DNA of 64,000 bases from Cardiobacterium sp. Marseille-Q4385 (GCF_916618745.1 NZ_OU745373.1:1433501-1497500), one strand, 5' to 3'; shown: positions 49,788 to 58,107, numbered from the stretch's first letter. Program-made: numbers and translations. Notes: generated by a model not told the origin, from the sequence alone.

Positions 49788-50198
49788 TTACCACGGTTTC
49801 CCTTCCTTTGCTTGCGGGGGAAGGTGTTCGCAGGGCGGTGGAGGGGAAGGATTACGTATGGCCTCATATATGACAGCCAGCACGGTCTCTGTCTGCGTCA
49901 GTACGTCATGATTCCAGAAGCGGATGACGCGATAGCCTTGTTGTTGCAAGTGAGTACTGCGGGCTGCGTCGTATGTCTGCTGTTCTTGGTGCTGTGCGCC
50001 GTCCACTTCGATGATGATTTTGTGTTTGCGATTGAGAAAATCGACGATGTAACCGCCAATGACAGCTTGCCGGTTGAAGCGGATGCCATGGAAGCGGCGG
50101 TTGCGCAGGTGGTACCACAGCCGGTTTTCCGCGTCGGTCATGCGGCGGCGTAAGTTTGCCGCAAGCGGGCGCAGGGTTTTATTAGTGTTTTCTCGCAT
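49788..50198 (-). CDS. DUF559 endonuclease-like protein
   Basis: A 136-residue protein with the DUF559 fold, related to Vsr and other restriction-like nucleases. It has RMTDAENRLWYHLRNRRFHG, then IVDFLNRKHKIIIEVDGAQH (PD-(D/E)xK-like E-V-D) and RVIRFWNHDVL. The last 20 residues (PSPPPPCEHLPPQAKEGKPW) are encoded by a repeat B copy, so the natural end may lie at about residue 115. It is a foreign element in the aga cluster, between the PTS genes and agaS. Confidence 0.82.
   Translation of the reverse strand: MRENTNKTLRPLAANLRRRMTDAENRLWYHLRNRRFHGIRFNRQAVIGGYIVDFLNRKHKIIIEVDGAQHQEQQTYDAARSTHLQQQGYRVIRFWNHDVLTQTETVLAVIYEAIRNPSPPPPCEHLPPQAKEGKPW
49798..49850 (-). repeat. repeat B copy inside the DUF559 3' end
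   Basis: TTCCCTTCCTTTGCTTGCGG then GGGAAGGTGTTCGCAGGGCG, inverse to the 18.6-kb copy. It overlaps the coding end. Confidence 0.55.
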
Positions 50199-50657
50199 GG
50201 TCGTTTTGGCTGGTTACGGTCATTGGTTTATGCAGGAAGGAGATATGCCGTGCTCTTTTACGGTTTTTATCCCCCCCTTCCGGCACTTCGTGCCACCTTC
50301 CCCCGTAAACGGGGGAAGGGATTTTCCACGCCGTAGCAAGCGGAGAGCGTAGCCGTAGAGCGGGGGATTTTTCGCGCTCGTGGGGAGAGGGGCGGGATGA
50401 ATGCGCGCTCACGGCAAAAAACACGGGGTGAGTGTGCTTTAGCCCACCGCACCGCGTCAGCGGCAGAATCTGCCAGGCGATATAGCTGCGCGGATAGTGG
50501 TGAAACGCACAAATCATTCCCTTCCCCCGCTTGCGGGGGAAGGTGTCGCGCAGCGACGGAAGGGGGGAAGAAATTGCACAGTTGTCTCGCTTGGCGGCTG
50601 TCGCCGCTGGTGCGGTGTGGTGGCTGAAGCCCACCCTGCGCTTTTCGCCGTGATGCT
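50199..50657. repeat. repeat-filled gap with two repeat B copies and one repeat A copy
   Basis: Repeat B lies at 50274-50325 (CCCTTCCGGCAC-TTC-GTGCC form) and, inverted, at 50518-50570. Repeat A lies at 50581-50600 (GTTGTCTCGCTTGGCGGCTG). The two B copies face each other about 190 bases apart. No gene was seen between agaS and the DUF559 gene; the open frames are translated repeats. Confidence 0.65.
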
Positions 50658-51833
50658 TCATGACGGATACGGATACAGCGTGACCCCGCGCACCACGCGG
50701 TTGACGCTGCCGTCCGGACTGGGGTTGTCCGGGGCGACACCCGCATCCAGCGCGCAGCGCAGGCCGGTGAGTTGGGCGTGCTGGACGTAGAGCGGGGCGA
50801 GGGCGGCATCGGGTTGGTTGTCCAGGGCAGCGTCGAAGGCGGTGATGTGCGCGCCGCTCGTCGCGAGTTCCGGGTAGCGCCGGAAATAGTTCGCCGGGCC
50901 GTAGAGGTGGATGCTCGCTGCGTGACCGTCCGCCAGCAGTTCCCAGGCGAGGTCGCGGTCGTATTGCTGGGTGTAGGGGTCGTTTGCGGCGTAGAGGCAG
51001 ACGGCGGTGCTGCCGTCTATCAGCGATTTGGGGCCGTGGCGGAAGCCAAGCGAGGTTTCGCTCATGGTCGGGATTTTGCCGCCGGTCATTTCAAGGATTT
51101 TCAGCGCGCTTTCGCGGGCGGCGCCGTAGAGGGGGCCGCTGCCGAGGTAGATGATGCGTTTCGCGGCAGCGAGGGTGTTGAGTGCGGGGGAGGTGTAGTA
51201 GGTTTCGCTGGTGTGCTGTTGTGTGGCGGCAAGCGCGGCGTAGTCAGGTAGCGGCAGGTCGAGTGCTTCGTAACAGAGGCCGAGGGTGTAGAGCGTCATG
51301 GTGCTGAAGCTGGATGTCATGACGAAGCTCTCGTCGTGCGTTTCCGGCGGCATCAGGCAAATGTGGCCATGTTTCCCGCTGTAATCGGCGAGGCTGCTGT
51401 GTGCGTTGCAGACGACGGCGACGGGAGCAAGGCGCGGTGCGACAGCGGCAGCTTTTTCCAGCGAGGCGACGCTTTCCGGCGAGTTGCCGCTGCGCGCGAA
51501 GCTGAACAGGAAGCCATGCGCGTTGTGCGCGAGTTTATCCGCCGGCTGGGCGACGAGGTCGGTGCTGGCGGTGGCGATGTTGTGCGCGCGGCTGACCCGC
51601 TGGATGGCGGCGGCGAGGATGTCGCCGACGTAGGCGGAGGTGCCAGCGCCGCTATAGGCAATGGTCGCCGTCGCGTCATGCAGGGCTTCGCGCAGTTTGG
51701 CCTTGAGCGCCGGGTCGGTAGCGGCGAGCAGAGCGGGGATTTGCCGCCAGCAATCGCCCTGCTGGGCGATTTCACGGGCGGTGGCAGTGGCGCCGCGAGC
51801 GGCGAAGTAGCTGGGGTCTTGTTCGAAGATCAT
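50658..51833 (-). CDS. agaS: AgaS-family sugar deaminase/isomerase (SIS domains)
   Basis: Converts galactosamine-6-phosphate to tagatose-6-phosphate and ammonia in the GalNAc/GalN pathway. It has 391 residues from ATG 51833, chosen because AAAGGAACACC lies just upstream. Two SIS domains are visible: YSGAGTSAYVGDILA, FSFARSGNSPESVA, GSGPLYGAARESALKILEM and SETSLGFRHGPKSLI. A damaged copy of its first 45 codons lies at 53322-53467. The operon neighbours agaZ and agaR agree. Confidence 0.9.
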   Translation of the reverse strand: MIFEQDPSYFAARGATATAREIAQQGDCWRQIPALLAATDPALKAKLREALHDATATIAYSGAGTSAYVGDILAAAIQRVSRAHNIATASTDLVAQPADKLAHNAHGFLFSFARSGNSPESVASLEKAAAVAPRLAPVAVVCNAHSSLADYSGKHGHICLMPPETHDESFVMTSSFSTMTLYTLGLCYEALDLPLPDYAALAATQQHTSETYYTSPALNTLAAAKRIIYLGSGPLYGAARESALKILEMTGGKIPTMSETSLGFRHGPKSLIDGSTAVCLYAANDPYTQQYDRDLAWELLADGHAASIHLYGPANYFRRYPELATSGAHITAFDAALDNQPDAALAPLYVQHAQLTGLRCALDAGVAPDNPSPDGSVNRVVRGVTLYPYPS

Positions 51834-51857
51834 GGTGTTCCTTTGCATTGGCTAGGA

Positions 51858-52772
51858 TTACGGGGAGGGGTATCGGCCATTGTGTTCCACCGCGTACAGG
51901 ACACGTTCTGCCTGTTCGCGTGTATGTTTGCCGCCATTGGTGATGGCCTGTTCAAGCAGGGCGCGGGCTTTGTCTCTGTTTGCCACCAGGTTGCAGTGCG
52001 GCTGATCGTACATGTAGGTTTGGGCAAGCCAGGTTTGCGCCTCGGGATGTCCTTGTGCAGCGGCCTGTTCGCGCAGGGCAATGGCGCGGCATTCGTCTCG
52101 CGGGTAGTGGGGGGTCAAGTGGAAGCCCATGTCGTATCTCAGGGCAAGGATGTTTTGCGCATCGGCGTTGCCCAAGGCGGAGGCTTTTTCCCACCATTGG
52201 ATTGCTTGGGCTGCTGCACACGGCACGCGATTGGCGCGGTCATGGATTTTGCCGAGCTGGTATTGGGCGGCGGCATGGTTCTGGTTGGCGGCTTTTTCGA
52301 ACCAGATGAGGGCCTTGGTGTCGTTTTGCGGGACGCCGATGCCGGTGAGGTAGAGGAAGGCGAGTTTGTATTGGGCGTCAGCGTCGCCTGCGGCGGCGGC
52401 AGGCTGCCATTTTTCGTGGATGGTGGCGTAGGTGTATTGCGGGTCGGATGGATCCGGCAGGATGCTCAGTAGTACACGGGATTGTTCGATATCACGCATG
52501 GATTTTTGCCACCAGTCGCGGGCGGTGCTGTCGCTTTGTGCGACGCCCTGACCGTTGGCGTAGAGTCTGCCGAGGCTGTATTGGGCATAGCTGCCTTTGT
52601 CGGCAAAGGTGAGCCATATTTCGTATGCGGTTTGATAGTCGCCTTTGGCGTAGGCGGCGTCGGCGTCATGGGCAATTTTATGCCCGCTACCACCATGATT
52701 CTTTTCGGCGAAGGCCGGGCAGATGGTGGTGGCGACGAGCAGCAGGGCGAGGACAAGCAGTGTTTTTTTCAT
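51858..52772 (-). CDS. secreted Sel1-repeat protein 1
   Basis: A 304-residue protein with a signal peptide (cleavage after FAFA-like CPAFA, about residue 22) and at least five Sel1-like (SLR/TPR) repeats. Repeat signatures are AQYSLGRLYANGQGVAQSD, AQYKLAFLYLTGIGVPQND, AQYQLGKIHDRANRVPCA and AQNILALRYDMG. SLR proteins act as protein-protein scaffolds in the periplasm. Its ATG overlaps the stop of the second SLR gene (ATGA). It is closely related to the third SLR gene and probably arose by duplication. Confidence 0.85.
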   Translation of the reverse strand: MKKTLLVLALLLVATTICPAFAEKNHGGSGHKIAHDADAAYAKGDYQTAYEIWLTFADKGSYAQYSLGRLYANGQGVAQSDSTARDWWQKSMRDIEQSRVLLSILPDPSDPQYTYATIHEKWQPAAAAGDADAQYKLAFLYLTGIGVPQNDTKALIWFEKAANQNHAAAQYQLGKIHDRANRVPCAAAQAIQWWEKASALGNADAQNILALRYDMGFHLTPHYPRDECRAIALREQAAAQGHPEAQTWLAQTYMYDQPHCNLVANRDKARALLEQAITNGGKHTREQAERVLYAVEHNGRYPSP

Positions 52773-53218
52773 GGCATGCCTTCTTGTGCGGTGGCTCCGC
52801 GCGTTGAAAAGCCAGGTTTTATCCCGCTTGGCAGGATTTGGGCGCTCTGTTCGTCAAGGATATGCAGGGCGATGGGGGCTGCTTCGTGGCCTTGCGTAGC
52901 GGCTTTTTCCAGCCATTGTCGTGCTTTGGCGGTGTCTTTCGGCACCACGGTGCCGTCGCCGTAGAGGGCGCCGAGGTTGTACTCGGCATCGGGATGGTTT
53001 TGTGCCGCTGCTTTTTCCAGCCACGCAATCGCTTTGCCGTAGTCCTGCGTGACGCCGTCTCCTTTGCTGTAGCGGCAGGCGAGGCGGTATTGCGCCTCGA
53101 CGTCGCCTGCTTCCGCTTGCGCGGTGAGTTGCGCGATGTCGTTTGTTACGCTTGGGTCTTCAGCAATGGCCGCTGCGGTGAGGGCGGCAAGGCTCAGGGC
53201 GAGGAGGTGCGGTTTCAT
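52769..53218 (-). CDS. secreted Sel1-repeat protein 2 (short)
   Basis: A 149-residue protein with a signal peptide (MKPHLLALSLAALTAAAIA) and two to three Sel1 repeats (AQYRLACRYSKGDGVTQDYG, AEYNLGALYGDGTVVPKD). The last 20 residues (LPSGIKPGFSTRGATAQEGM) are read from a repeat A copy, so the functional protein probably ends near HILDEQSAQ. The ribosome site is weak. It stands between the agaS fragment and SLR gene 1. Confidence 0.75.
   Translation of the reverse strand: MKPHLLALSLAALTAAAIAEDPSVTNDIAQLTAQAEAGDVEAQYRLACRYSKGDGVTQDYGKAIAWLEKAAAQNHPDAEYNLGALYGDGTVVPKDTAKARQWLEKAATQGHEAAPIALHILDEQSAQILPSGIKPGFSTRGATAQEGMP
52808..52870. repeat. 60-bp duplicated joint containing repeat A
   Basis: The stretch with AGGTTTTATCCCGCTTGGCA and CGCTCTGTTCGTCAAGGAT recurs almost unchanged at 53266-53320. 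It carries the SLR tail codons (ILDEQS) plus the repeat A core. Confidence 0.75.
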
Positions 53219-53265
53219 CGGGTTTGCTTTTGTCTGGCAGGGCAGGTTTTCTCTTATTTGCCGGA

Positions 53266-53467
53266 ATCCCAGGTTTTTCCCCGCTTGGCGGGGTTTGGTC
53301 GCTCTGTTCGTCAAGGATGCGCAGGGCTTCGGGCAGTTTCGTCTTGAGTGCCGGGCTGGTGGTGGCGAGCAGGGCGGGGATGTCCGCCAGCACTTGCCCT
53401 GCCAGGTGATTTTATGGGCAGTGGTGCTGCAAGCGGCGAAGTAGCTGGGGTCTTGTCCGAAGGTCAT
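53266..53467 (-). pseudogene. agaS 5' fragment fused to an SLR tail
   Basis: Reading from an ATG at 53467, the first 45 codons match agaS: MTFGQDPSYFAAC against MIFEQDPSYFAAR. A frameshift near GKCW is followed by LADIPALLATTSPALKTKLP against IPALLAATDPALKAKLR. At about 53320 the match stops, and the sequence becomes the tail of an SLR gene (RILDEQSDQ) with a repeat A copy. No complete protein can be made. Confidence 0.8.
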
Positions 53468-53518
53468 CGGTTTTTTGGGGTTGGTTAGGGTTTTTGGGGG
53501 CGTCGGGCGGGAAGTCGG

Positions 53519-53538
53519 TGTTTGTCTCGCTTGGCGCT
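53519..53538. repeat. repeat A copy directly after SLR gene 3
   Basis: TGTTTGTCTCGCTTGGCGCT abuts the stop codon of the gene at 53539. Confidence 0.55.
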
Positions 53539-54501
53539 TTATGGGTCGGACTGGTTCAGTATGTGCAGGTGGATTTTTGCCAGGTGGCGATCACTGCTGT
53601 CGCCGTTGGCGATGATCTGTTCGAGCAGGGCGCGTGCTTTGTTGTCGTCTTGGGCGATGCCGCAGTCTTTGTGACCGTAACTGTAAATTGTGACTAGTCT
53701 GTTTTGGGCTCGGGGCTGGTTTTGTGCCGCCGCCTGTTCCCACAGGGTGATGGCCCGGCAAAAGTCTTGCGGGGTTTCTTTCAACATACTGTCATCGGCG
53801 TAGAGGTGGCCGAGTTCGTATTGGGCATCGGCGTTGCCCTGTGCGGCGGCTTTTTCGTACCACATGCGTTCCCGCTCAGGGTCTGCTGTTTTTCTGTATT
53901 GCGCGAAGTATTTACCTGCCTGGTATTGGGTAGCAGCGTGGTTTTGTGCGGCGGCTTGTTCAAACCAGTTTTGCGCCGCGTCTCTGTCCCGTTTGACGCC
54001 GATGCCGATGTTGTAGAGGACGCCGAGTTTGTATTGGGCGTCGGCATCGCCTGCGGTGGCGGCGCTTCGGTACTGGTTGTGGATGGTTGGGTAGTCGTGT
54101 TGGCTGTCGCCCGGCAGGGTTTGTAGCAGCAGACGGGCGTCTTTGTTGTCACGGACGGCTTTTTGCCACCATTCGCGCGCGGTCTGGTCGCTTTGTGTGA
54201 CGCCGTAGCCGTTGGCGTAGAGCAGGCCGAGGCCGTATTGGGCAATGTAGGCGCTGTCGTTGTCACCGCTGGCGGCAAGGCTTTGCCACAGTTCGCGCGC
54301 GGTTTGGTAGTCGCCTTTGGCGTAGGCATCGCGGGCGTCGTAGCTGTCTTTGATGTTGCCGATGTTCGGCATTTTGGCGAGTTCTTTGATTTCGGCATCC
54401 AGTTCGGGATCGCCGCTGTTGATGGTGTTGCCGCTGACTATCCAGTAGGTAATGGCTACAGCGAGGGCGATGACGCCGATGCCAAGGGTGATGGGTTTCA
54501 T
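53539..54501 (-). CDS. membrane-anchored Sel1-repeat protein 3
   Basis: A 320-residue protein with an N-terminal membrane segment (LGIGVIALAVAITYWIV) that may be an anchor rather than a cleaved signal. Sel1 repeats follow: AQYGLGLLYANGYGVTQSDQ, AQYKLGVLYNIGIGVKRDRD, TQYQAGKYFAQYRKT and AQYELGHLYADDS. It aligns well with SLR gene 1, including DYQTARELWQSLA. No ribosome site supports the ATG at 54501; a GTG at 54555 is the alternative. It follows agaZ in the aga cluster. Confidence 0.8.
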   Translation of the reverse strand: MKPITLGIGVIALAVAITYWIVSGNTINSGDPELDAEIKELAKMPNIGNIKDSYDARDAYAKGDYQTARELWQSLAASGDNDSAYIAQYGLGLLYANGYGVTQSDQTAREWWQKAVRDNKDARLLLQTLPGDSQHDYPTIHNQYRSAATAGDADAQYKLGVLYNIGIGVKRDRDAAQNWFEQAAAQNHAATQYQAGKYFAQYRKTADPERERMWYEKAAAQGNADAQYELGHLYADDSMLKETPQDFCRAITLWEQAAAQNQPRAQNRLVTIYSYGHKDCGIAQDDNKARALLEQIIANGDSSDRHLAKIHLHILNQSDP

Positions 54502-54598
54502 GTGCTGTCTTGGTGTTGTTTGGCGCCCGGTGTCCTGCCGTCCTTTGCGCCGCACCCGCTATCCGTGTGGGTGGGGGGGGGCGCAGGGCTGGATGGTG

Positions 54599-55876
54599 TC
54601 AGGCGCAAGCGGCGTAGTAGGGGGCGAGCGCCGCTTTGATGGTGTTGTTGATCAGGTTGTCGGCGGTGATTTTTTCGCCACGTGCGCGGCAGGCTTCCGC
54701 CCCCAGCGGCAGGTATTGGTGCGCAACGCCGAGCGGGATTTCCCGTGTGCCGAGGACGTCCAGCAGTTCTTGTACGGATTTGGCAAGGCGCGGTTTGGTC
54801 CAGTAGTAGCGGATGCGGTCGGACAGGCTGTATGCCCGCAGCAGGCGTTGTTCGCGGCGGTCGCCGTGGTAGTACTTCTGCCAGTCGGCGGGGTCTTCGC
54901 GCATGACGATGTCGGCTTCGCCAATCAGGTCGGTGTCGGTTTCCAGGCCGAGTTCGATGGCAATTTGGCTCAGGCCGAAAAGGGCTTCACGGTAGGCAAA
55001 GGTCAGCGCCGGGCCGACTTTGAGGATGGCAAAGTGGTCGCGCACGAGGTTTTTGAAAGCTTCCGGGGTTTGGTAGTCGGTTGAGTGCGCTTCAAAGATG
55101 GCGTTCGGGAATTCGTCGGCAACATCGGACAGCGCCTGTGCGCGTTCGGGGCGGTAGTCTTCGACGCCGTGGTGGTCGAATTCGACGCCGGGCTGGACGA
55201 CGAGGCCGACGACGCGCGCCCAGACGTCATCGCCCAGGCCGTGCGCGGCGAAGGTTTCGCGGTGGATGCGGTAGGTAGTGCGGGCGGCGTCCGGCGTGGT
55301 CGGGGTGACACCGTCGAGGGCTTCTTTGGCGCCGCCCGGTACGGGGACTTCGGTGCCGATGATGTACACGAGTGGCACGGCTTCCGGCATGGCGGCGCGG
55401 GTATCTTCGGCGATGCGGCAGAGGCGGGCGGCACGTTCGGCAACGGTGGCATCCGGTAGCGGTACGGGGTCGCCGGCGCAGCTCATGCTGCAATCGAGGT
55501 GGATTTTTTCGTAGCCGGCAGCGACGTAGCTGCGGATGAGTTCTTCGCTGTTCGTCATGGCCTCGGCGGCGGGCAGATGTTGCCAGCGGTTCGGGCCGAG
55601 GTGATCGCCGCCGAAGGTGACGTCGCAGTCGGCAGGCAGCATGGCGCGGGTTTGCGCGATGTATTCGGCGGGGGTGAGGCCGGTGTAGCCGCCGAACTGG
55701 TCCACCTGGTTTGAGGTGGATTCGAGTAGAAGCGGCGCGCCGTATTCGCGCGCGAGTTCGGCTGCGGCGCGGACGACGGCAGGGTGCGCACTGCAAACGG
55801 AGACGATGCCGCCATGTCCGCTGTGTTTGTGGGCGGCGACGATTTCGCCGGTTTTGTTATTTTTTGTCTTGGTCAT
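54599..55876 (-). CDS. agaZ: tagatose-1,6-bisphosphate aldolase accessory subunit AgaZ/KbaZ
   Basis: Non-catalytic partner needed for full activity of the class II tagatose-bisphosphate aldolase. It has 425 residues, the usual length. Marks are PLLLESTSNQVDQFGGYTG, TFGGDHLGPNRW, KIHLDCSMSC and VGPALTFAYREALFGL. The catalytic subunit (AgaY/KbaY) and tagatose-6-phosphate kinase are not in the window. Its start overlaps the agaR end by 20 bases. Confidence 0.92.
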   Translation of the reverse strand: MTKTKNNKTGEIVAAHKHSGHGGIVSVCSAHPAVVRAAAELAREYGAPLLLESTSNQVDQFGGYTGLTPAEYIAQTRAMLPADCDVTFGGDHLGPNRWQHLPAAEAMTNSEELIRSYVAAGYEKIHLDCSMSCAGDPVPLPDATVAERAARLCRIAEDTRAAMPEAVPLVYIIGTEVPVPGGAKEALDGVTPTTPDAARTTYRIHRETFAAHGLGDDVWARVVGLVVQPGVEFDHHGVEDYRPERAQALSDVADEFPNAIFEAHSTDYQTPEAFKNLVRDHFAILKVGPALTFAYREALFGLSQIAIELGLETDTDLIGEADIVMREDPADWQKYYHGDRREQRLLRAYSLSDRIRYYWTKPRLAKSVQELLDVLGTREIPLGVAHQYLPLGAEACRARGEKITADNLINNTIKAALAPYYAACA

Positions 55877-56678
55877 TGTCGTTTACTTCGATGAGGCGGA
55901 TGTCGTGTTGACGGAAGTGCTGTTTGTAGAGCTCAGGCACACCGCTTTCGGAGATGATGGCGGTGATGCGGTCGAAGTGGAAGAAGGTGCGGAAGGAGCG
56001 TTTGCCGTATTTGCTGCAATCGGCGAGCAGGTACACTTCTTGCGCGTGTTCGGCCATGAGGCGGGTCAGGCGGGCGCGCTGTTCGTTGGTGGTGGTCAGC
56101 CCCGCTTCGATGTCGATGCCGTCGGCGCTGATGAAGGCTTTGGAGAAGTGACACTGGCGCAGGTTGTCAGTGGTGATCGCGCCTTCAAAGGCCATCACGT
56201 CTTTGCGCAGTTCGCCGCCAAGCGCGTACACGTTGGTGTTTTTGTGCGCGGCGAGGACGGACAGGGCATCGAGGCTGTTGACCATAACATTGATGGAGGC
56301 ATCGGGCAGGGCACGCACGAATTCGAGGGTGGTGGTGCCGGAGTCGATGACGAGGGAGTCGTCGATGGTGTTGATGAGGTTCGCTGCCGCCCAGCGGCCA
56401 ATGATGCGTTTGGCGTTGACGTTCTGCGATTCACGCATGCTGCGCTTGAGCGGCGAGATGAAGCGGTCGGCTGAAACAGCGCCACCGTGCTGCCGCTTGG
56501 CGACGCCCTGTTCTTGCAGGTAGTCGAGGTCGCGGTAGATGGTCATCAGCGAGACTTCGAAGCGCTCGGCGAGTTCTTGTGAATTGACAACACCCTGTTC
56601 ATTGAGCAGGGTCTGGATTTGTGCACGGCGGTCAACGGTGGTATCAGATTTCATTGAGGAAGAGGAGGATGAGGACAT
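55857..56678 (-). CDS. agaR: DeoR-family transcriptional regulator AgaR
   Basis: Probable repressor of the aga genes. It has 273 residues. The N-terminal DeoR helix-turn-helix reads VNSQELAERFEVSLMTIYRD (about residues 31-50), with the GGAVS element after it. The sugar-phosphate sensing domain has VIDSGTTTLEFV and ISADGIDIEAGLTTTN. The start MSSSSSSS at 56678 is favoured by GGAG eight bases upstream; MKSD eight codons later is possible. It is divergent from the SIS gene at 57053. Confidence 0.88.
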   Translation of the reverse strand: MSSSSSSSMKSDTTVDRRAQIQTLLNEQGVVNSQELAERFEVSLMTIYRDLDYLQEQGVAKRQHGGAVSADRFISPLKRSMRESQNVNAKRIIGRWAAANLINTIDDSLVIDSGTTTLEFVRALPDASINVMVNSLDALSVLAAHKNTNVYALGGELRKDVMAFEGAITTDNLRQCHFSKAFISADGIDIEAGLTTTNEQRARLTRLMAEHAQEVYLLADCSKYGKRSFRTFFHFDRITAIISESGVPELYKQHFRQHDIRLIEVNDNDQDKK

Positions 56679-57052
56679 GGGAGGTCTCCATTGGGCATGG
56701 GTTTCGATGTTACGACTGCATGTTTATGGTGTCAATATTTTTGTGGAATTTTGTGGATTATGCAAGGTCATGCTGTGATTTGTTTCGGGGCGCTGTGACG
56801 GGATTTTATTTTTTCATTTTTGTTTTTGCTGTGGTTTTCAGGATTTTTGGGCCATGTGAATGTTGGTGGTGCGGTTGGCTTCTGTGGTGGGGCTTGCGTT
56901 ATGATGCACAGTGGTGCGGGGCATTTAAACGTGTCCCGCGTGTTTTGTTGTGGTACGCGACAGGTCAGGTTTTGCCCGCTTGGCGGCAGTCTGGAGACCC
57001 AGTGTTTATCCCGCTTGGCGGTAGTCGTGTATTGGTTTTTGTGAGGTGTTGT
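56679..57052. promoter_or_regulatory. divergent agaR/SIS control region
   Basis: About 370 bases without a gene. A T-rich stretch near 56804-56840 contains TTTTTCATTTTTGTTTTTG, which resembles the T-rich AgaR sites of E. coli, though not exactly. Two repeat A copies lie at 56966-56988 and 56998-57024 (CCAGTGTTTATCCCGCTTGG). GTGAGGTG just before 57053 is the ribosome site of the SIS gene. Confidence 0.4.
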
Positions 57053-58066
57053 ATGTCTTTTATGTTGCAGGAAGCGCGTGAATCCGCTGAACGGGTTGCC
57101 GCGCAGGATTTTTCGTCCGCGCTGGCGCTTGCTGAGGTGCTGAAAGCCCGCCCGCCGCGCGGGGTGGTCACGGTCGGACGTGGTACGTCCGATCATGCCC
57201 TGGGGTATTTGGCGTATGTGTTGATGCATTCGTGCGGGATGCCGGTGGCGTCGCTGCCGCCGTCGCTCAGTAGCGTGCTGGCGACATCGTGGCAGGTGGA
57301 AGGTTATTTGGCGCTCGCCGCGTCGCAGTCGGGCAGTCCGCCGGATGTGATCGCGATGTTGCAGGCGCTGGTGGCAGGCGGTGCGCAGTCAGCCGCGCTG
57401 GTGAATGTGGTGCCGTCGCCGCTGGCGGAGGCCAGTCAGCATGTGCTGCCGGTACAGGCGGGCGAGGAAAAGAGTGTCGCCGCGACAAAGAGTTTTATCG
57501 CAACGGTCACGCTGGCGCTGCGCTTGCTGGCGCACTGGCATGGCGATGCGGCATTGTCGCAGGCGCTGGATGCCTTGCCGGAACGGTTACACCAGGCGGC
57601 GCAGGCGGATTGGGCCGCAGCGATTGAAGGGCTGCGGTCGCAGGAAAGGCTGTTTGTGGTCGGGCGCGGCACAGGTCTGCCGGTGGCGCAGGAGGCGGCG
57701 TTGAAGTGCAAGGAAACGTGTCAGTTGCAGGGCGAGGCGTTTTCCGCTGCCGAGGTGCGGCACGGGCCGATGGCGATTGTGCATGACGGTTTTCCGGTGC
57801 TGCTTTTCGCCCCGCCTGACCGTTATCAGGAGGATGCGTTGCAACTCGCCGCCCGCTTCGCCGAACGCGGTGCGCGTGTGCTGTTGGTGAGCGACAAGCG
57901 GGTGCCGGATACGCTGCATTTGCCGCTGGTGGATGCTGGGCACGAGGCGTTGCACGGGTTGACCGGGATTTTGTCGTGGTATGTCACCGCCGCCCATCTC
58001 GCCGAGGTGCGCGGCCTGAATCCGGATGAACCGCCGTTTTTGCAGAAGGTGACGCAGACGGTGTGA
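57053..58066 (+). CDS. SIS-domain sugar-phosphate deaminase/isomerase (NagB-II/GlmS-like)
   Basis: A 337-residue protein with two SIS domains and no glutamine amidotransferase part, as in the NagB-II, FrlB and AgaS-like groups. Visible marks are TVGRGTSDHALGYLAYV, AASQSGSPPDVIAML, EKSVAATKSF and EEHG-like region LKCKETCQLQGEAFSAAEVR with HGP. It probably deaminates glucosamine-6-phosphate or galactosamine-6-phosphate. ATG 57053 has GAGGTG upstream; the longer frame back to 56621 crosses the control region. Confidence 0.82.
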   Translation: MSFMLQEARESAERVAAQDFSSALALAEVLKARPPRGVVTVGRGTSDHALGYLAYVLMHSCGMPVASLPPSLSSVLATSWQVEGYLALAASQSGSPPDVIAMLQALVAGGAQSAALVNVVPSPLAEASQHVLPVQAGEEKSVAATKSFIATVTLALRLLAHWHGDAALSQALDALPERLHQAAQADWAAAIEGLRSQERLFVVGRGTGLPVAQEAALKCKETCQLQGEAFSAAEVRHGPMAIVHDGFPVLLFAPPDRYQEDALQLAARFAERGARVLLVSDKRVPDTLHLPLVDAGHEALHGLTGILSWYVTAAHLAEVRGLNPDEPPFLQKVTQTV

Positions 58067-58071
58067 CCGCT

Positions 58072-58107
58072 GGCGGGCGTTGGCGTACAATGCCCGCCTT
58101 CTTTTTT
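58072..58107 (+). terminator. terminator after the SIS gene
   Basis: GGCGGGC and GCCCGCC pair perfectly across a 13-base loop, followed by TTCTTTTTT. The loop holds a TACAAT that may be the thrS -10. Confidence 0.75.
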
